A DNA stretch of 64,000 bases. Origin: Nesterenkonia sandarakina (GTDB lineage: Bacteria; Actinomycetota; Actinomycetes; Actinomycetales; Micrococcaceae). The stretch covers positions 1 to 64,000 of the forward strand of contig NZ_PVTY01000016.1 in NCBI RefSeq assembly GCF_003003175.1, written 5' to 3'. Below are positions 1 through 8,505 of this stretch, in pieces; the stretch's first letter is position 1; every line of letters begins with the position of its first letter. The notes beneath the pieces are model-generated. The model had not been told where the DNA came from. It did no database searches and saw only the letters and a list, made by a program, of their open reading frames with translations. Both the position numbers and the translations under genes were made by a program.

Positions 1-240
1 TTCTGTGACCCGCACTCGCCCTGGCAGCGGGGCACCAACGAGAACACCAACGGGCTCTTACGACAGTACTTCCCGAAGGGCACTGACCTGTCGTTCCATG
101 GACCAGGGATCCTTGAGAACGTCGCAGCGGAATTAAACAGCCGGCCCCGAAAGCGCCACGGCTACCGAACTCCGGCAGAGGTCCTCGACGGGATACTCTC
201 AGGTCCAGAGAATCAAACCGGTGTTGCGCTCACCGCATGA
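1..240 (+). CDS. IS30-family transposase, C-terminal fragment
   Basis: The frame is open from base 1 to a TGA at 238-240, giving the last 79 residues of a transposase that begins outside the window. It contains the end of the DDE catalytic core typical of IS30 elements: a DPHSPWQRGTNENTNG stretch carrying the final Glu, then LRQYFPKGTDL and NSRPRKRHGYRTPAEVL. These features are diagnostic of the family. The 5' part is not visible, so it is unknown whether the element is intact. Confidence 0.93.
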   Translation, partial: FCDPHSPWQRGTNENTNGLLRQYFPKGTDLSFHGPGILENVAAELNSRPRKRHGYRTPAEVLDGILSGPENQTGVALTA

Positions 241-333
241 ATTCGCCGTCTTATAAAACTACGATTTTCTGAGACACCGTCGTCTCGACGAGGCCAGTCG
301 ATCTCTCGGCGTCGCGGCGTGGTTGAGCTCCGT
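241..333. other. Flank containing the presumed right end of the IS30 element
   Basis: This stretch separates the transposase stop from the convergent pspC-like gene. IS30-type elements normally end within a few tens of bases of the transposase stop, so the right terminal inverted repeat should lie here. The left end is outside the window, so the repeat and the target duplication cannot be matched or placed. No gene is supported. Confidence 0.4.
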
Positions 334-579
334 CTAGCGTCGGCCTGCTAAGGCTCGCTCCAGCGGGATGCTGCCGTCCTGCCACGGCGTCAGAACCCAG
401 ACCAGCAGATACGCTCCGACTCCCAACACCGGAAGCAAGAAGGACAGGAAGATCACCAGGCGGACCAACCACACGTTGAATCCGAACTTCTCGGCAATGC
501 TTCCCCCGATGCCTCCGACGACGCGCCCAGGTCCCCGCCGGTAACCGATCCTGCGGATAGATCCAAAGAGTTTTTCCAT
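334..579 (-). CDS. PspC domain-containing small membrane protein
   Basis: A protein of 81 residues. I chose the ATG at 579 because the PspC domain begins directly after it (MEKLFGSIRRIGYRRGP); the frame stays open upstream but that part is low-complexity and Arg-rich. The order is a short basic N-terminus, the PspC signature with GGIGGSIAEKFG and NVWLVRLV, one membrane helix (about residues 39-61) and a short charged tail. PspC domains are linked to envelope stress in enterobacteria; in actinobacteria the role is usually unknown. It stands alone beside the IS remnant and convergent to it. Confidence 0.8.
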   Translation of the reverse strand: MEKLFGSIRRIGYRRGPGRVVGGIGGSIAEKFGFNVWLVRLVIFLSFLLPVLGVGAYLLVWVLTPWQDGSIPLERALAGRR

Positions 580-706
580 GCCCTTGATAGTACGCGAGTC
601 CCGCCCGGCCGCCCCGGCCCCGTCAAATCGCTTCGGCCTGGTCATGGCCCCTATCCGGGCAGTGCTGGCTGGCCGATCCTGGAGGCCTGGGCGCACTGAA
701 GAGGAG

Positions 707-1024
707 TCACCGCTGCGGAGGCAGTCCCTGGATGACCTCGTGGTCCTTCTCGATCAGCCCGACCTTGGCCGCGCCGCCGGGTGACCCGACCTCGTCAAAG
801 AACTCGACGTTGGCGCGGTAGTACTCGGACCACTGCTCAGGCACATCGTCTTCGTAGTAGATGGCCTCCACCGGGCAGACCGGTTCGCAGGCGCCGCAGT
901 CCACGCATTCGTCGGGGTGGATGTAGAGCGAACGCTCACCCTCGTAGATGCAGTCCACAGGGCATTCGTCGATGCAGGCCTTGTCCTTCAGATCCACGCA
1001 GGGCAGCGCGATGATGTAGGTCAT
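707..1024 (-). CDS. fdxA: Ferredoxin, 7Fe (3Fe-4S/4Fe-4S) type
   Basis: A small soluble electron carrier of 105 residues. Cysteines at 9, 17, 21 and 25 and at 40, 43, 46 and 50 form the two cluster-binding sets (CIDECPVDC and CVDCGACEPVC), as in actinobacterial FdxA. The ATG at 1024 overlaps the stop of the upstream ferredoxin reductase gene by ATGA, so translation is probably coupled. Being last in the sulfur block, it is the likely electron donor to the sulfite reductase, reduced by the FprA-type enzyme next to it. That pairing is inferred from order; both families are well known. Confidence 0.93.
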   Translation of the reverse strand: MTYIIALPCVDLKDKACIDECPVDCIYEGERSLYIHPDECVDCGACEPVCPVEAIYYEDDVPEQWSEYYRANVEFFDEVGSPGGAAKVGLIEKDHEVIQGLPPQR

Positions 1025-2433
1025 CGGGTGGCCCCCTGCAGTGCCCGGGAGATCTGCACCATATCCTCCCGTGAGACCACCTTGACCCGTTCGCGACTGG
1101 AGCCGTCGGCGAGCTGGTGCTGAGTCCCGAGGCGCTGCTCGTGGGCGTCCAGGGCCAGCCACCCGTCCCAGGAGGTCGTCTGCACACCGCGCTCCTGGAG
1201 CAGCTCGACCACATCCGCGTCCGACGCCTCGAGGTCCGAGAGATGCGGCAGGTCCTCGAGCAGGTTCCCGATGGTCTCGGCGGCGTCGCTCTTGGTATGA
1301 CCGATCAGTCCCACCGGACCGCGCTTGATCCACCCGGTGGCATAGAGCCCGGGGATGGGCGCGCCGTCGGCGTCGATCACGCGTCCTGCGCGGTGTGGGA
1401 TCACGCCGCGGTCGGCGTCGAAGGGCACCTGTGCCAGCGGGCTGCCGAAGTAGCCGACGGCGCGATAGACGGCCTGGACCGCATAGTCGAGGTGCTCTCC
1501 GGTGCCGCGCGCGTTACCGCTGCCGTCGAGCTGCTGGCGTTCGAACCGGATGCCGGTGACCTTGCCGTCCTCCCCGGTGATCTCCACCGGGGAGTGCAGG
1601 AAGTGCAGGTGGAGTCTGCGTGAGGCCGGCTGCACCTGCGGGTCGGACTGCCGCTCCTCCTGCTCGAGCAGCCAGTTCGTCAGCGTGCTGACCATCGTCT
1701 TCACCTGGTTGTTGGACTTGATCAGGGCGTCCGAGGCGTCGTCGAACTCGAAGTCCTCCTCGTAGAGCACGATGTCGACGTCGCGGCTGTGCGAGAGCTC
1801 GCGCAGCTCCAGCGGGGTGAACTTCACCTGGGCCGGGCCGCGACGGCCGAACACGTGCACGTCGGTGACGGCGGAGGATCTCAGGCCCTGGTAGACGTTC
1901 TCCGGGATCTCCGTGGTGAGCAGATCATCGGCGTGCTTGCTCAGGATCCGTGCGACGTCCAGCGCCACGTTGCCGTTGCCCAGCACCGCGATCTGCGCGG
2001 CGTCCAGCGGCCAGCTGCGCGGGTAGTCGGGGTGACCGTCGTACCAGGACACGAAGTCCGCTGCGCCGAAAGATCCCTCCAGCGCGATCCCCGGGAGGTT
2101 CAGCTCCGCGTCACCGATCGCGCCGGTCGCGAAGATCACCGCGTGGTAGCGCCGCCGCAGGTCCTCCAGGGTCAGGTCCGTGCCGTAGTCCACGTTGCCG
2201 ATGAACCGGATCCGGCCGCGGTCCATGACCTTGTGCAGCGCCTTGACGATGCCCTTGATCCGCGGGTGATCAGGGGCGACACCGTAGCGGATCAGCCCGA
2301 AGGGCGCCGGGTATCGATCGAACAGGTCGATCGTGATGTCCTCCCCGTCCTCGGAGCGGGACAGGAGGTCTGCGGCGTACACGCCGGCCGGGCCGCTGCC
2401 GATGATGGCGATGCGAGGGGTCTGCTCAGTCAT
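1021..2433 (-). CDS. fprA: Ferredoxin--NADP reductase (FprA-type)
   Basis: A flavoprotein of 470 residues passing electrons between NADPH and ferredoxin. The N-terminal FAD motif IIGSGPAGVYAADLL (about residues 10-24) is followed by DRYPAPFGLIRYGVAPDH, characteristic of the adrenodoxin reductase-like FprA group, and by a second nucleotide-binding motif, AVLGNGNVALDVARIL. It ends with GWIKRGPVGLIGHTKSDA. The start at 2433 overlaps the end of the SUMT gene by 8 bases, and its stop overlaps the fdxA start. Its place at the end of the sulfate assimilation genes suggests it supplies reductant for sulfite reduction. Confidence 0.94.
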   Translation of the reverse strand: MTEQTPRIAIIGSGPAGVYAADLLSRSEDGEDITIDLFDRYPAPFGLIRYGVAPDHPRIKGIVKALHKVMDRGRIRFIGNVDYGTDLTLEDLRRRYHAVIFATGAIGDAELNLPGIALEGSFGAADFVSWYDGHPDYPRSWPLDAAQIAVLGNGNVALDVARILSKHADDLLTTEIPENVYQGLRSSAVTDVHVFGRRGPAQVKFTPLELRELSHSRDVDIVLYEEDFEFDDASDALIKSNNQVKTMVSTLTNWLLEQEERQSDPQVQPASRRLHLHFLHSPVEITGEDGKVTGIRFERQQLDGSGNARGTGEHLDYAVQAVYRAVGYFGSPLAQVPFDADRGVIPHRAGRVIDADGAPIPGLYATGWIKRGPVGLIGHTKSDAAETIGNLLEDLPHLSDLEASDADVVELLQERGVQTTSWDGWLALDAHEQRLGTQHQLADGSSRERVKVVSREDMVQISRALQGATR

Positions 2434-3271
2434 GGTGGGATCTCTCCAGGGAAGCGCCTGCCAGGGCAGGCGCCGGGATCTTAGATGTGGGGACTGTGGA
2501 TGCGGGGGTCTCGGATGCGGGGCTCGTCGGGGCCGGGAACTGGGGCCAGTCGTGGGCGAGGGTGACCACGTCGCCGACGACGATCACGGCGGGGTTCTGC
2601 ACGCGGCGCTGCACCGCCAGGTCCGCGATTCCGCCGAGCCGGCCCAGCGTCACCCGCTGGTCCGGGGTGCAGCCGGACTCGATGATGCCCACCGGGGTCT
2701 CAGCGTCGAAGCCGTGGACCATCAGCTGCGTGGCCGAGCGGCGGAGGGTCTTGACCCCCATCAGGATCACCAGCGTGTGTCCGGAGGCGCGCGGCACGAC
2801 GTCGAGGTCCTCATGCCCGGAGATCACGGTGAATCCCCGGGAGAGGCCGCGGTGGGTCAGCGGGATCCCGGCGGCGGCCGGGACCGCGATCGCCGAGGTG
2901 ATGCCCGGGACGACCTCGGTCTCGATGCCGAAGCGGCGGCAGTGTTCCCGCTCCTCCGAGCCGCGGCCCAGGATGTAGGGATCACCTCCCTTGAACCGGA
3001 CCACCCGCCGGCCGGCGAGCGCGTGGGTGACCAGCAGCGCGTTGATCTCGTCCTGGGTCGCGGCGTGGTTCCCCGGCGCCTTGCCGACGTCGATGATCTC
3101 CACGTCCGGGGCGAGTTCCTCGAGCAGTCCGCGCGGTCCGAGCCGGTCGGCGATCACGACGTCGGCGAGGCCGAGCAGCTCCCGGCCGCGGACCGTGACC
3201 AGCGCATCGTCGCCGGGGCCGCCTCCAATCAGCGCGACGGGACCGATCGTGGGGCTTGTCAGACTTGTCAT
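2426..3271 (-). CDS. cobA: Uroporphyrinogen-III C-methyltransferase (SUMT)
   Basis: An SAM-dependent methyltransferase of 281 residues that makes precorrin-2, the precursor of siroheme. Visible motifs are VALIGGGPGDDALVTVRG at the N-terminus, VVRFKGGDPYILGRGSEE, VVPGITSAIAVPAAAGIPLTHRG and TLVILMGVKTL, all standard for SUMT. The ATG at 3271 is preferred over one four codons upstream because it overlaps the cysN stop by ATGA. The last 40 residues are Pro/Ala/Ser-rich and look non-essential. Siroheme is the cofactor of the sulfite reductase in the same block. No separate precorrin-2 dehydrogenase is visible nearby. Confidence 0.93.
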   Translation of the reverse strand: MTSLTSPTIGPVALIGGGPGDDALVTVRGRELLGLADVVIADRLGPRGLLEELAPDVEIIDVGKAPGNHAATQDEINALLVTHALAGRRVVRFKGGDPYILGRGSEEREHCRRFGIETEVVPGITSAIAVPAAAGIPLTHRGLSRGFTVISGHEDLDVVPRASGHTLVILMGVKTLRRSATQLMVHGFDAETPVGIIESGCTPDQRVTLGRLGGIADLAVQRRVQNPAVIVVGDVVTLAHDWPQFPAPTSPASETPASTVPTSKIPAPALAGASLERSHHD

Positions 3272-4752
3272 GAGTTCAGCCAATCTTCGTCGCTGTCCGG
3301 CGCGGTCGCGTCGGCGTCCTGTGGATCGGGAAGCTGGATCATCGCCGCGGCCAGGGTGTTGCCGTCCGCAGGGTCGATCAGCAGTCCGGCACCGGTGCGT
3401 TTGGAGACCGCGTAGTCATCCACGGGCAGCACCGAGGCGAGCCGGAGGGTCACGGTGCCGATGTCGTTGAGCTGAAGCTGATCTGCCGGCCCGGAGCGCA
3501 GCGTGGTCAGATCGAGACGATCGCTCACCTCGGTCACCAGGGCCTTGATCGTGGCGGTGCCATGTTTGAACAGCACCCGGCTGCCCGCGACGGCGGGACG
3601 CTGATGCAGCCAGGCCACCTGCAGGGTCACCTCATCGAGTTCGACGGCGGGGCGCTGCGGATCGGTGAGCACGCTGCCGCGCGCGACGTCGTGGTCTCCG
3701 GCCAGGCGGATGGTCAGCGACTCCCCCGCGGCGGCGACCTCTGGCTCCGGGCCGGACGTCCCGGCTGTGGACGTCGCTGCTGTCGATGTGTCAGCCGCGT
3801 GCTGTGCCTGCAGCCTGGTGCGTTCCAGCGCCGTGACCTCGGTGAGCTGGTTCCCCGGCTGGATCCGCACCCTGTCACCCGCCCGCAGGGTCCCCGCGGC
3901 GATCTGCCCGGCATAGCCCCGGTATCCGTCGTGAGCGCGGATCACGCTCTGGACCGGAAGTCGCAGCGGTTCGGCCCGGCGCGCAAGGGCGTCGGCGTCG
4001 GGGAGCTGCTCCAGGATCGGCAGCAGCGCCTGGCCGCTGTACGCCGAGGCACCCTGGGCCTGCGGGGTGTACCAGGGGGTGCGCGCGGAGGTGGTGACGA
4101 CGTTGTCCCCGTGCAGCGCGGAGACCGGCACGACGATCGGCTCGGGGCCATCCGGGGACCCGTTCCGCCCAGGGCCGCGCAGCTCCCGGGCGACCTGGAG
4201 GATGTCACGCTCCGCCGCGCGGAAGGCCTCCTCGCGGTAGTCCACGGCGTCGATCTTGTTGACCGCGACGATCACATGCTCCACGCGCAGCAGGGTGGCC
4301 ACCGCGAGATGCCGGCGGGTCTGCTCGACCACGCCGTGGCGCACGTCCACCAGAAGCACCACGGCATCGGCGGTCGAGGCGCCGGTGACGGTGTTGCGGG
4401 TGTACTGGACGTGGCCCGGGCAGTCAGCCAGCACGAAGCTGCGCCGATCGGTGGCGAAGTAGCGATAGGCCACGTCGATGGTGATGCCCTGCTCGCGCTC
4501 ATCGCGCAGTCCGTCGGTCAGCAGCGCGAGGTCCAGGGCCGGCCCGGCGTCGGGGTCGTCCCCAGCGTCAGAGCCCGCGGGGGCCGCGCCGAAGCCTCGC
4601 TCTGCGGAGCTGCGGGTCACGGCGGCGAGCTGGTCGGAGAGGATGGCATGGGCGTCGTGGAGAAGCCGCCCGACCAGGGTGGATTTGCCGTCGTCGACGC
4701 TTCCGGCGGTGGCCAGGCGCAGCAGCGTGCCCGGGGTGGGTGTCTGGGTCAT
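3268..4752 (-). CDS. cysN: Sulfate adenylyltransferase subunit 1 (GTPase subunit)
   Basis: The large GTP-hydrolysing subunit of ATP sulfurylase, 494 residues, which drives APS formation from ATP and sulfate with CysD. GTPase motifs are clear: G1 VDDGKSTLVGRLLHD, the switch region DGLRDEREQGITID, G3 DCPGH and G4 NKID. A beta-barrel translation-factor-like domain follows. A short Ala/Thr/Ser-rich insert (AADTSTAATSTAGTSG) interrupts the middle domain. Start and stop overlap cysD and the SUMT gene by ATGA, so the three are almost certainly co-translated. Confidence 0.95.
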   Translation of the reverse strand: MTQTPTPGTLLRLATAGSVDDGKSTLVGRLLHDAHAILSDQLAAVTRSSAERGFGAAPAGSDAGDDPDAGPALDLALLTDGLRDEREQGITIDVAYRYFATDRRSFVLADCPGHVQYTRNTVTGASTADAVVLLVDVRHGVVEQTRRHLAVATLLRVEHVIVAVNKIDAVDYREEAFRAAERDILQVARELRGPGRNGSPDGPEPIVVPVSALHGDNVVTTSARTPWYTPQAQGASAYSGQALLPILEQLPDADALARRAEPLRLPVQSVIRAHDGYRGYAGQIAAGTLRAGDRVRIQPGNQLTEVTALERTRLQAQHAADTSTAATSTAGTSGPEPEVAAAGESLTIRLAGDHDVARGSVLTDPQRPAVELDEVTLQVAWLHQRPAVAGSRVLFKHGTATIKALVTEVSDRLDLTTLRSGPADQLQLNDIGTVTLRLASVLPVDDYAVSKRTGAGLLIDPADGNTLAAAMIQLPDPQDADATAPDSDEDWLNS

Positions 4753-5693
4753 CAGAAGTATCCGTCCTTCTTGCGGTCCTCCATGGCGGCCTCGCTGAGC
4801 CGGTCATCGGCGCGGGTGGCGCCGCGCTCGGTGACGGTCGCGCTGGCGACCTCGTTCAGGACCAGGTCGTTGGTGGTGGCGAGGGAGCGCACGGCACCGG
4901 TGCAGGACATGTCCCCCACGGTCCGATAGCGCACCCAGAGCCGTTCGACGGGCTCGTCCTCGGCGGGCAGGCTGTGGGGTCCGACGGCGCGGACCATGCT
5001 GTCGCGGTGGAAGACCTCACGTTCGTGGGCGTAGTAGAGCGAGGGCAGCGCGATGTCCTCCAGCGCGATGTAGCGCCAGATGTCGAGCTCGGTCCAGTTG
5101 CTGATCGGGAAGGCGCGGACATGCTGACCGGGCCGGTGCCGACCGTTGTAGAGGTTCCACAGCTCCGGACGCTGGTTGCGCGGATCCCACTGGCCGAACT
5201 CATCACGCAGCGAGAGGATCCGTTCCTTGGCCCGGGCCCGGTCCTCATCGCGGCGCGCACCGCCGAAGAGCGCATCGAACCGGTGCTCCGCGATGGTGTT
5301 CAGCAGCGGCACGGTCTGCAGCGGGTTGCGGGTGCCATCGGCGCGTTCCTGCAGGGCGCCGGCGTCGATGAGCTGCTGCACCGAGCCGATCACCAGGCGC
5401 AGACCGTGACGCTCCACGGTGCGGTCCCGGAACTCGAGGACCTCCGGGAAGTTGTGCCCGGTGTCGATATGGACCACCGGGAAGGGGACGGGACCGGGAG
5501 CGAAGGCCTTGATCGCGAGGTGGAGCATCACCACCGAGTCCTTGCCGCCGGAGAAGAGCATCGCGGGGCGGTCGAACTCCGCCACGACCTCACGGATGAT
5601 GTGGATCGCTTCGGCTTCCAGTCGTGCCAGCACCGCGGTGCCCGCAGGTGCCGGCGGAGCGGTCGGTGCCTCGGTGGAGAGCGCACTGGTCAT
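4752..5693 (-). CDS. cysD: Sulfate adenylyltransferase subunit 2
   Basis: The catalytic subunit of ATP sulfurylase, 313 residues, of the ATP pyrophosphatase superfamily. The PP-loop FSGGKDSVVMLHLA lies near residue 47. VVHIDTGHNFPEVLEFRD and FGGARRDEDRARAKER follow, as in E. coli CysD, with NWTELDIWRYI downstream. An AAAGG ribosome binding site lies six bases before the ATG. It is separated from cysH by 120 bases, the largest gap between sir and fdxA, so a weak internal promoter is possible though none is clear. Confidence 0.95.
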   Translation of the reverse strand: MTSALSTEAPTAPPAPAGTAVLARLEAEAIHIIREVVAEFDRPAMLFSGGKDSVVMLHLAIKAFAPGPVPFPVVHIDTGHNFPEVLEFRDRTVERHGLRLVIGSVQQLIDAGALQERADGTRNPLQTVPLLNTIAEHRFDALFGGARRDEDRARAKERILSLRDEFGQWDPRNQRPELWNLYNGRHRPGQHVRAFPISNWTELDIWRYIALEDIALPSLYYAHEREVFHRDSMVRAVGPHSLPAEDEPVERLWVRYRTVGDMSCTGAVRSLATTNDLVLNEVASATVTERGATRADDRLSEAAMEDRKKDGYF

Positions 5694-5813
5694 GGGGGGC
5701 CTTTCGGTATGGGTCAGGCGGAGCAGAGGATGGTCGGTGAGACGACGACGGCGCCGCCACCGGGGGATCGGCGGAGCGTCTGCAGGGCTGGGAGCGCCCG
5801 ACGGCGGGTGCGG

Positions 5814-6566
5814 CTAGGCCGTCGCCTCGGTGGTGTGGATGCCGCATTCGACCTTCCCTGATCCGGCCCAGCGGCCCGAGCGAGGGTCCTCCCCCGGCGC
5901 CACCGGGAGGGTGCAGGGCTTGCACCCGATGGAGGGGTAGCCGTTGTAGAGCAGCGGATTCACCGGCAGGCCGTGCTGCCGCGAATACTCCACCAGGTCA
6001 TCGAAGCTCCAAGTGGCAAGCGGGTTGACCTTGATCAGGCCGTGCAGCTCGTCCCAGGTCACCAGGGGCGTGTCGACCCTGGTCGGCGCCTCGTCGCGGC
6101 GGACACCGGTGAACCAGAGCCGGTAGCCGGTGAGCACCTCGCCCAGCGGGTCCATCTTGCGCATCCGGCAGCAGGCGGCCGGATCGGTCTTGAACAGGTC
6201 CTTGCCGTGGACCCGGTCCTGCTCGGCCACGCTGAGCCGAGGCAGGACATCGACGACGGTGACGTCGAGCGCGCGAGCCACCTCGTTGCGTGCCGCGATG
6301 GTCTCCACGAAGTGATAACCGGTCTCCAGGAACAGCACGTCCACGCTGGGAAGCTGGTCGGCGACCAGGGCCGGCAGGACCGAGTCCTGCATCGAGCAGG
6401 CCACTGCGACCTCACGCGGGGAGAAGTTCTCGGCCACCCAGGCGATGACGTCCTCAGCGCGGGCCTCCCAGCCCAGCGCCTCCGCCCCGGATGCAGCGAG
6501 GGCGCGGGACGCCTCGGCGCTGGGCGCAGGGCCGTCGCCGGTGGTGTTCGGGGTCGGGTTCGTCAT
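5814..6566 (-). CDS. cysH: Adenylyl-sulfate (APS) reductase, 4Fe-4S type
   Basis: A thioredoxin-dependent reductase of 250 residues producing sulfite. Two cysteine pairs mark the APS-type enzyme with a [4Fe-4S] cluster: CCRMRK in the middle and CKPC near the C-terminus. The catalytic tail ECGIH follows. PAPS-specific enzymes lack the cluster cysteines, so this protein most likely uses APS directly, in keeping with the absence of an APS kinase gene in the block. The start overlaps the sir stop by ATGA. Confidence 0.94.
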   Translation of the reverse strand: MTNPTPNTTGDGPAPSAEASRALAASGAEALGWEARAEDVIAWVAENFSPREVAVACSMQDSVLPALVADQLPSVDVLFLETGYHFVETIAARNEVARALDVTVVDVLPRLSVAEQDRVHGKDLFKTDPAACCRMRKMDPLGEVLTGYRLWFTGVRRDEAPTRVDTPLVTWDELHGLIKVNPLATWSFDDLVEYSRQHGLPVNPLLYNGYPSIGCKPCTLPVAPGEDPRSGRWAGSGKVECGIHTTEATA

Positions 6567-8335
6567 GAGACCGTCTCTTTCTGGGGTTCCTCCAGCTGCG
6601 GCTCTGGTTCCTCCAGCTGCAGATGGTCCTCGTCCACCCGATGGGCCCAGGCTGCGAAGGTCTCATTGGAGCTGTCCCGGGTGGCCAGGTAGCGACGGAT
6701 CAGCGCCTCGGTGTAGTCGACCAGCCCCTCCACGGTGACCTTCAGGCCGCGGACCGTCCGTCCGAGCCCTGGATCCTCCCGATCGGAGGAGGCAAGTCCC
6801 CCGCCCAGGTGGACTTGGAAGCCGGGCGTCTTCTCGCCGTCGGGGTCGGGCAGCAGCTGTCCCTTGAGCCCGATGTCGGCGGTCTGGATGCGGGCGCAGG
6901 AGTTCGGGCAGCCGTTGATGTGCAGGGTGAGCCGCTCGGGCAGCTGGTCGGCCACGTCCGCGAGCCGGATCTCCAGCGCCGAGATCGTCTTCTGGGCGGT
7001 GGTCTTGGTCTCCACGATCGCCAGCTTGCAGAACTCGATGCCGGTGCAGGCCATGGTGGATCGGCGGAAGACCGTGGGGTCGGGGTCGAGTCCCAGCTCG
7101 CTCAGTCCGGCCTTGACCGTGGCGAGGTTCTGCTCGGGCACGTCGAGCACCACGAGCTTCTGGTGCGGGGTGGTGCGCAGCCGGTAGGACCCGTTGGCCT
7201 CCAGCAGCTCGGCCAGCTTCACCAGCAGCTCCCCGTTGACCCGGCCGACGACGGGAGCGGCGCCGATGTAGTAGCGCCCGTCCTTCTGCCGGTGGACGCC
7301 CACGTGATCCCCTGGGCGGCTCGGCGCGGGAGCAGGCAGCCCGTCCCGCAGTCGGTGGCCCAGGTACTCGTCCTCGACGACCTGCCGGAACTTCTCCGGG
7401 CCCCAGTCGTTGAGCAGGAACTTCAGCCTCGCCTTCTGCCGCAGTCGCCGGTAGCCGTAGTCGCGGAAGACCTGGGTCACCGCGTGCCACACATCCGGCG
7501 CCTCGTCCTCGGTGGTGAAGACCCCGAGGCGCTCGGCCAGCCGCGGGTTGGTGGAGAGTCCCCCGCCGACCCAGACGTCGTAGCCCGGGCCGTGTTCGGG
7601 GTGCACCACGCCGACCAGGCCGAAGTCGTTGATCTCATGGACCACGTCCTGGCTGGGGTGTCCGGTGATCGCGGTCTTGTACTTGCGCGGGAGGTTCGAG
7701 AGCGTCGAATCCCCGATGTAACGGCGGGCGATCTCCGCGATCACCGGAGTCGGGTCGATGATCTCCTCTGCGCAGATGCCTGCCACGGGAGAGCCCAGGA
7801 TCACCCGCGGAACGTCTCCGCAGGCCTCCGTGGTGCCCAGGTCCACGGACTCGAGACGGCGCCAGATCTCCGGGACGTCCTCGACCCGCACCCAGTGCAG
7901 CTGGATGTTCTGCCGGTCGGTCAGGTCCGCGGTGTTGCGGGCGAAGTCCACGGCGATCTGACCGACCACACGCAGCTGCTCGGTGGTCAGTGCGCCGCCG
8001 TCGATCCGGACCCGGAGCATGAAGTACTTGTCGTCGACCTCCTCCGGGGGCAGCGAGTTGTGCGCACCGGCGGGGACGCCGGGGCGACGCTGGGTGTAGA
8101 GGCCCCACCAGCGGAACCGGCCGCGCAGATCATCGGAGTGGATCGAGTCGAAGCCCTCCTTGGAGTAGACCTGTTCGATCCGCTCGCGGACGTTCAGGCC
8201 GTCATCTGCCTGCTTGAGCTCCTCATTGTGGTTCAGCGGGTCCTTGCCGTCGATCTTCCACTGCCCGTTGGGCCGTGGGGATGAACGGTCGGGCCGCCGG
8301 CTTGCGGCGGACGTCGTAGCTGTATCGGTCGACAA
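6563..8335 (-). CDS. sir: Ferredoxin-dependent sulfite reductase (nitrite/sulfite reductase family)
   Basis: Reduces sulfite to sulfide with six electrons using siroheme and a [4Fe-4S] cluster, 590 residues. The cluster and siroheme ligands appear in TMACTGIEFCKLA and in NGCPNSCARIQTADIG. The N-terminal half carries GRFRWWGLYTQRRPG and DRQNIQLHWVRVEDVPEIW, typical of actinobacterial NirA/Sir. I start at a TTG (8335) because a perfect GGAGG lies four bases before it and homologues begin near here. ATGs at 8377 and 8371 are in frame but lack a ribosome site and would lie inside the riboswitch. Expression is probably limited by SAM through that element. Confidence 0.92.
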   Translation of the reverse strand: MSTDTATTSAASRRPDRSSPRPNGQWKIDGKDPLNHNEELKQADDGLNVRERIEQVYSKEGFDSIHSDDLRGRFRWWGLYTQRRPGVPAGAHNSLPPEEVDDKYFMLRVRIDGGALTTEQLRVVGQIAVDFARNTADLTDRQNIQLHWVRVEDVPEIWRRLESVDLGTTEACGDVPRVILGSPVAGICAEEIIDPTPVIAEIARRYIGDSTLSNLPRKYKTAITGHPSQDVVHEINDFGLVGVVHPEHGPGYDVWVGGGLSTNPRLAERLGVFTTEDEAPDVWHAVTQVFRDYGYRRLRQKARLKFLLNDWGPEKFRQVVEDEYLGHRLRDGLPAPAPSRPGDHVGVHRQKDGRYYIGAAPVVGRVNGELLVKLAELLEANGSYRLRTTPHQKLVVLDVPEQNLATVKAGLSELGLDPDPTVFRRSTMACTGIEFCKLAIVETKTTAQKTISALEIRLADVADQLPERLTLHINGCPNSCARIQTADIGLKGQLLPDPDGEKTPGFQVHLGGGLASSDREDPGLGRTVRGLKVTVEGLVDYTEALIRRYLATRDSSNETFAAWAHRVDEDHLQLEEPEPQLEEPQKETVS

Positions 8336-8342
8336 AATGCCT

Positions 8343-8434
8343 CCATCGTTCCCGGCGTGAGCACCCGGCATGTGCATGTCAGATCCGGGTTGCTGCGGCG
8401 TCGTCGAGCCAGGTCTCTCAGCCGCTCTGGATGG
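8343..8434 (-). ncRNA. SAM riboswitch (SAM-I/IV type) leader of sir
   Basis: Read on the minus strand, the leader has the SAM-I clan layout. P1 is CCATC (8434-8430) pairing with GATGG (8347-8343). P2 is GCGGC pairing with GCCGC around TGAGAGACCTGGCTCGACGA. The conserved AGCAACC is followed by P3, CCCGG...CCGGG, and then GGTGCTCACGCC and GAACGATGG. The last two bases of the 3' P1 strand are also the first two of the GGAGG ribosome site of sir, so ligand binding should block translation initiation. Recognition is by eye; the exact subfamily (SAM-I, SAM-IV or the SAM-I/IV variant) is not settled. Confidence 0.78.
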
Positions 8435-8464
8435 TCGGTCGCCCTCGTGCGGGGCGATAGCTCC

Positions 8465-8493
8465 ACACTAAAATACAATGATGAACTTATCAA
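8465..8493 (-). promoter_or_regulatory. Candidate promoter for the sir operon
   Basis: On the minus strand TTGATA (8493-8488) and TAGTGT (8470-8465) are separated by exactly 17 bases in an unusually AT-rich patch between the rhodanese gene and the riboswitch. This would start transcription near 8458, about 25 bases before the first P1 base. The -35 matches five of six consensus positions; the -10 fits the loose actinobacterial TAnnnT. Confidence 0.5.
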
Positions 8494-8505
8494 ACCTATG
8501 TGTCA

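Noticed and set aside
251-472. A 73-codon minus-strand frame next to the IS30 remnant
   Set aside because: It is a shadow of the pspC-like gene extended into the IS end.
5694-5813. Possible second riboswitch between cysH and cysD
   Set aside because: The gap is GC-rich with a GACCATCC like the sir leader, but none of the conserved SAM-clan core sequences follows.
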